A stretch of 5,676 nt of DNA. Source: Thermoplasmata archaeon (GTDB taxonomy: Archaea > Thermoplasmatota > Thermoplasmata > Thermoplasmatales > Thermoplasmataceae). Of the stretch, positions 5,480 through 5,676 are shown in pieces. The notes beneath the pieces are model-generated. The model saw only the letters and a list, made by a program, of their open reading frames with translations, was not told the origin of the DNA and searched no databases. Within the stretch, counting starts at the first letter, position 1. Each line of letters opens with the position of its first letter. The DNA is taken from the NCBI GenBank assembly GCA_021799315.1, contig JAJZAR010000093.1, positions 1 to 5,676 of the forward strand. Direction: 5' to 3'. A program made the translations under genes and the position numbers.

Positions 5480-5676
5480 TGGCTGTAAATGGGTGGTGAT
5501 CTTTGGGATTTCCGGCAGAAGCCTGAATACCCTCTCTCCAACCCTGGAGTTTTCCGAGAAATCCATTGGTCCACTGAAAAACTGTGTGAGCTGTGCACCG
5601 GCAGATAGGTTGTTGCCCTCTCCCCGTACAATTATGACGTTTATCTCATGGTCGTTCCACAGGTTCTTGAGGTGTT
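5477..5676 (-). pseudogene. Enoyl-CoA hydratase (crotonase) family gene, broken 3' of the first active-site block
   Basis: The frame enters from the right edge and encodes 65 residues to a TAA. INVIIVRGEGNNLSAGAQL is the crotonase oxyanion-hole block (family pattern V-V-TG-G--FSAGADL), followed by QFF and then RVGERVFRLLPEIPKIT, the helix and strand before the AxxxGxAxGGG block. That second block, which completes the oxyanion hole, and the catalytic Glu residues are absent. After IPKIT (about 5495) the sequence changes to THLQP and stops, directly before the IS630 fragment. The gene was therefore cut near 5480-5495, most simply by the IS630 insertion. Gln replaces the usual Asp in SAGAD. The family acts in fatty-acyl-CoA beta-oxidation and related CoA chemistry; the precise substrate cannot be read from this piece. 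Confidence 0.75.

Noticed and set aside
1..5676. CRISPR array, tRNA, rRNA or toxin-antitoxin pair
   Set aside because: No regularly spaced repeats, cloverleaf-like sequence or rRNA motifs were seen, and no small adjacent gene pair has toxin or antitoxin features.

Overview
The window looks like a piece of an archaeal genome, most likely from the Thermoplasmatales (the Ferroplasma/Cuniculiplasma type of acidophile). The signs are short TATA-like boxes about 25 bases before starts, GGTGA-type ribosome binding sites, at least one apparently leaderless gene, a 34-residue C2H2 zinc-finger protein, many multi-pass membrane proteins of unknown family, and three kinds of insertion-sequence debris. 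The assignment is an inference from style; no rRNA or other marker gene is present.

Layout, left to right. Bases 1-401 are the C-terminal end of an IS4-superfamily (IS1634-like) DDE transposase that enters from outside the window. A six-helix membrane protein of unknown function follows (about 480-1085). Next come a perfect palindrome (1103-1118), a mini zinc-finger gene (1163-1267) and, 26 bases on, a compact MerB/alkylmercury-lyase-family gene (1294-1725) that keeps all three residues needed for C-Hg bond cleavage but lacks the usual N-terminal winged-helix domain. A second unknown membrane protein (1794-2507) runs into a decayed, frameshifted IS3-like transposase remnant on the minus strand (about 2475-2840). 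A large 12-13-helix membrane protein with a CxC motif (3002-4522) converges on a smaller minus-strand membrane protein with a CC motif (4642-5235). The right edge holds two broken minus-strand genes: an IS630 transposase fragment (5273-5479) abutting the N-terminal part of an enoyl-CoA hydratase (crotonase) gene cut off where the IS630 fragment begins.

How it fits together. The only pair with a clear functional hint is zinc finger plus MerB-like lyase, probably one transcription unit with a possible operator upstream; a metal or organometal response is a reasonable hypothesis. The membrane proteins have no recognised family, and no mercuric reductase (MerA) or MerR/ArsR regulator lies in the window. 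The rest is an accessory, IS-scarred region in which ordinary genes have been cut and membrane-protein genes have accumulated.
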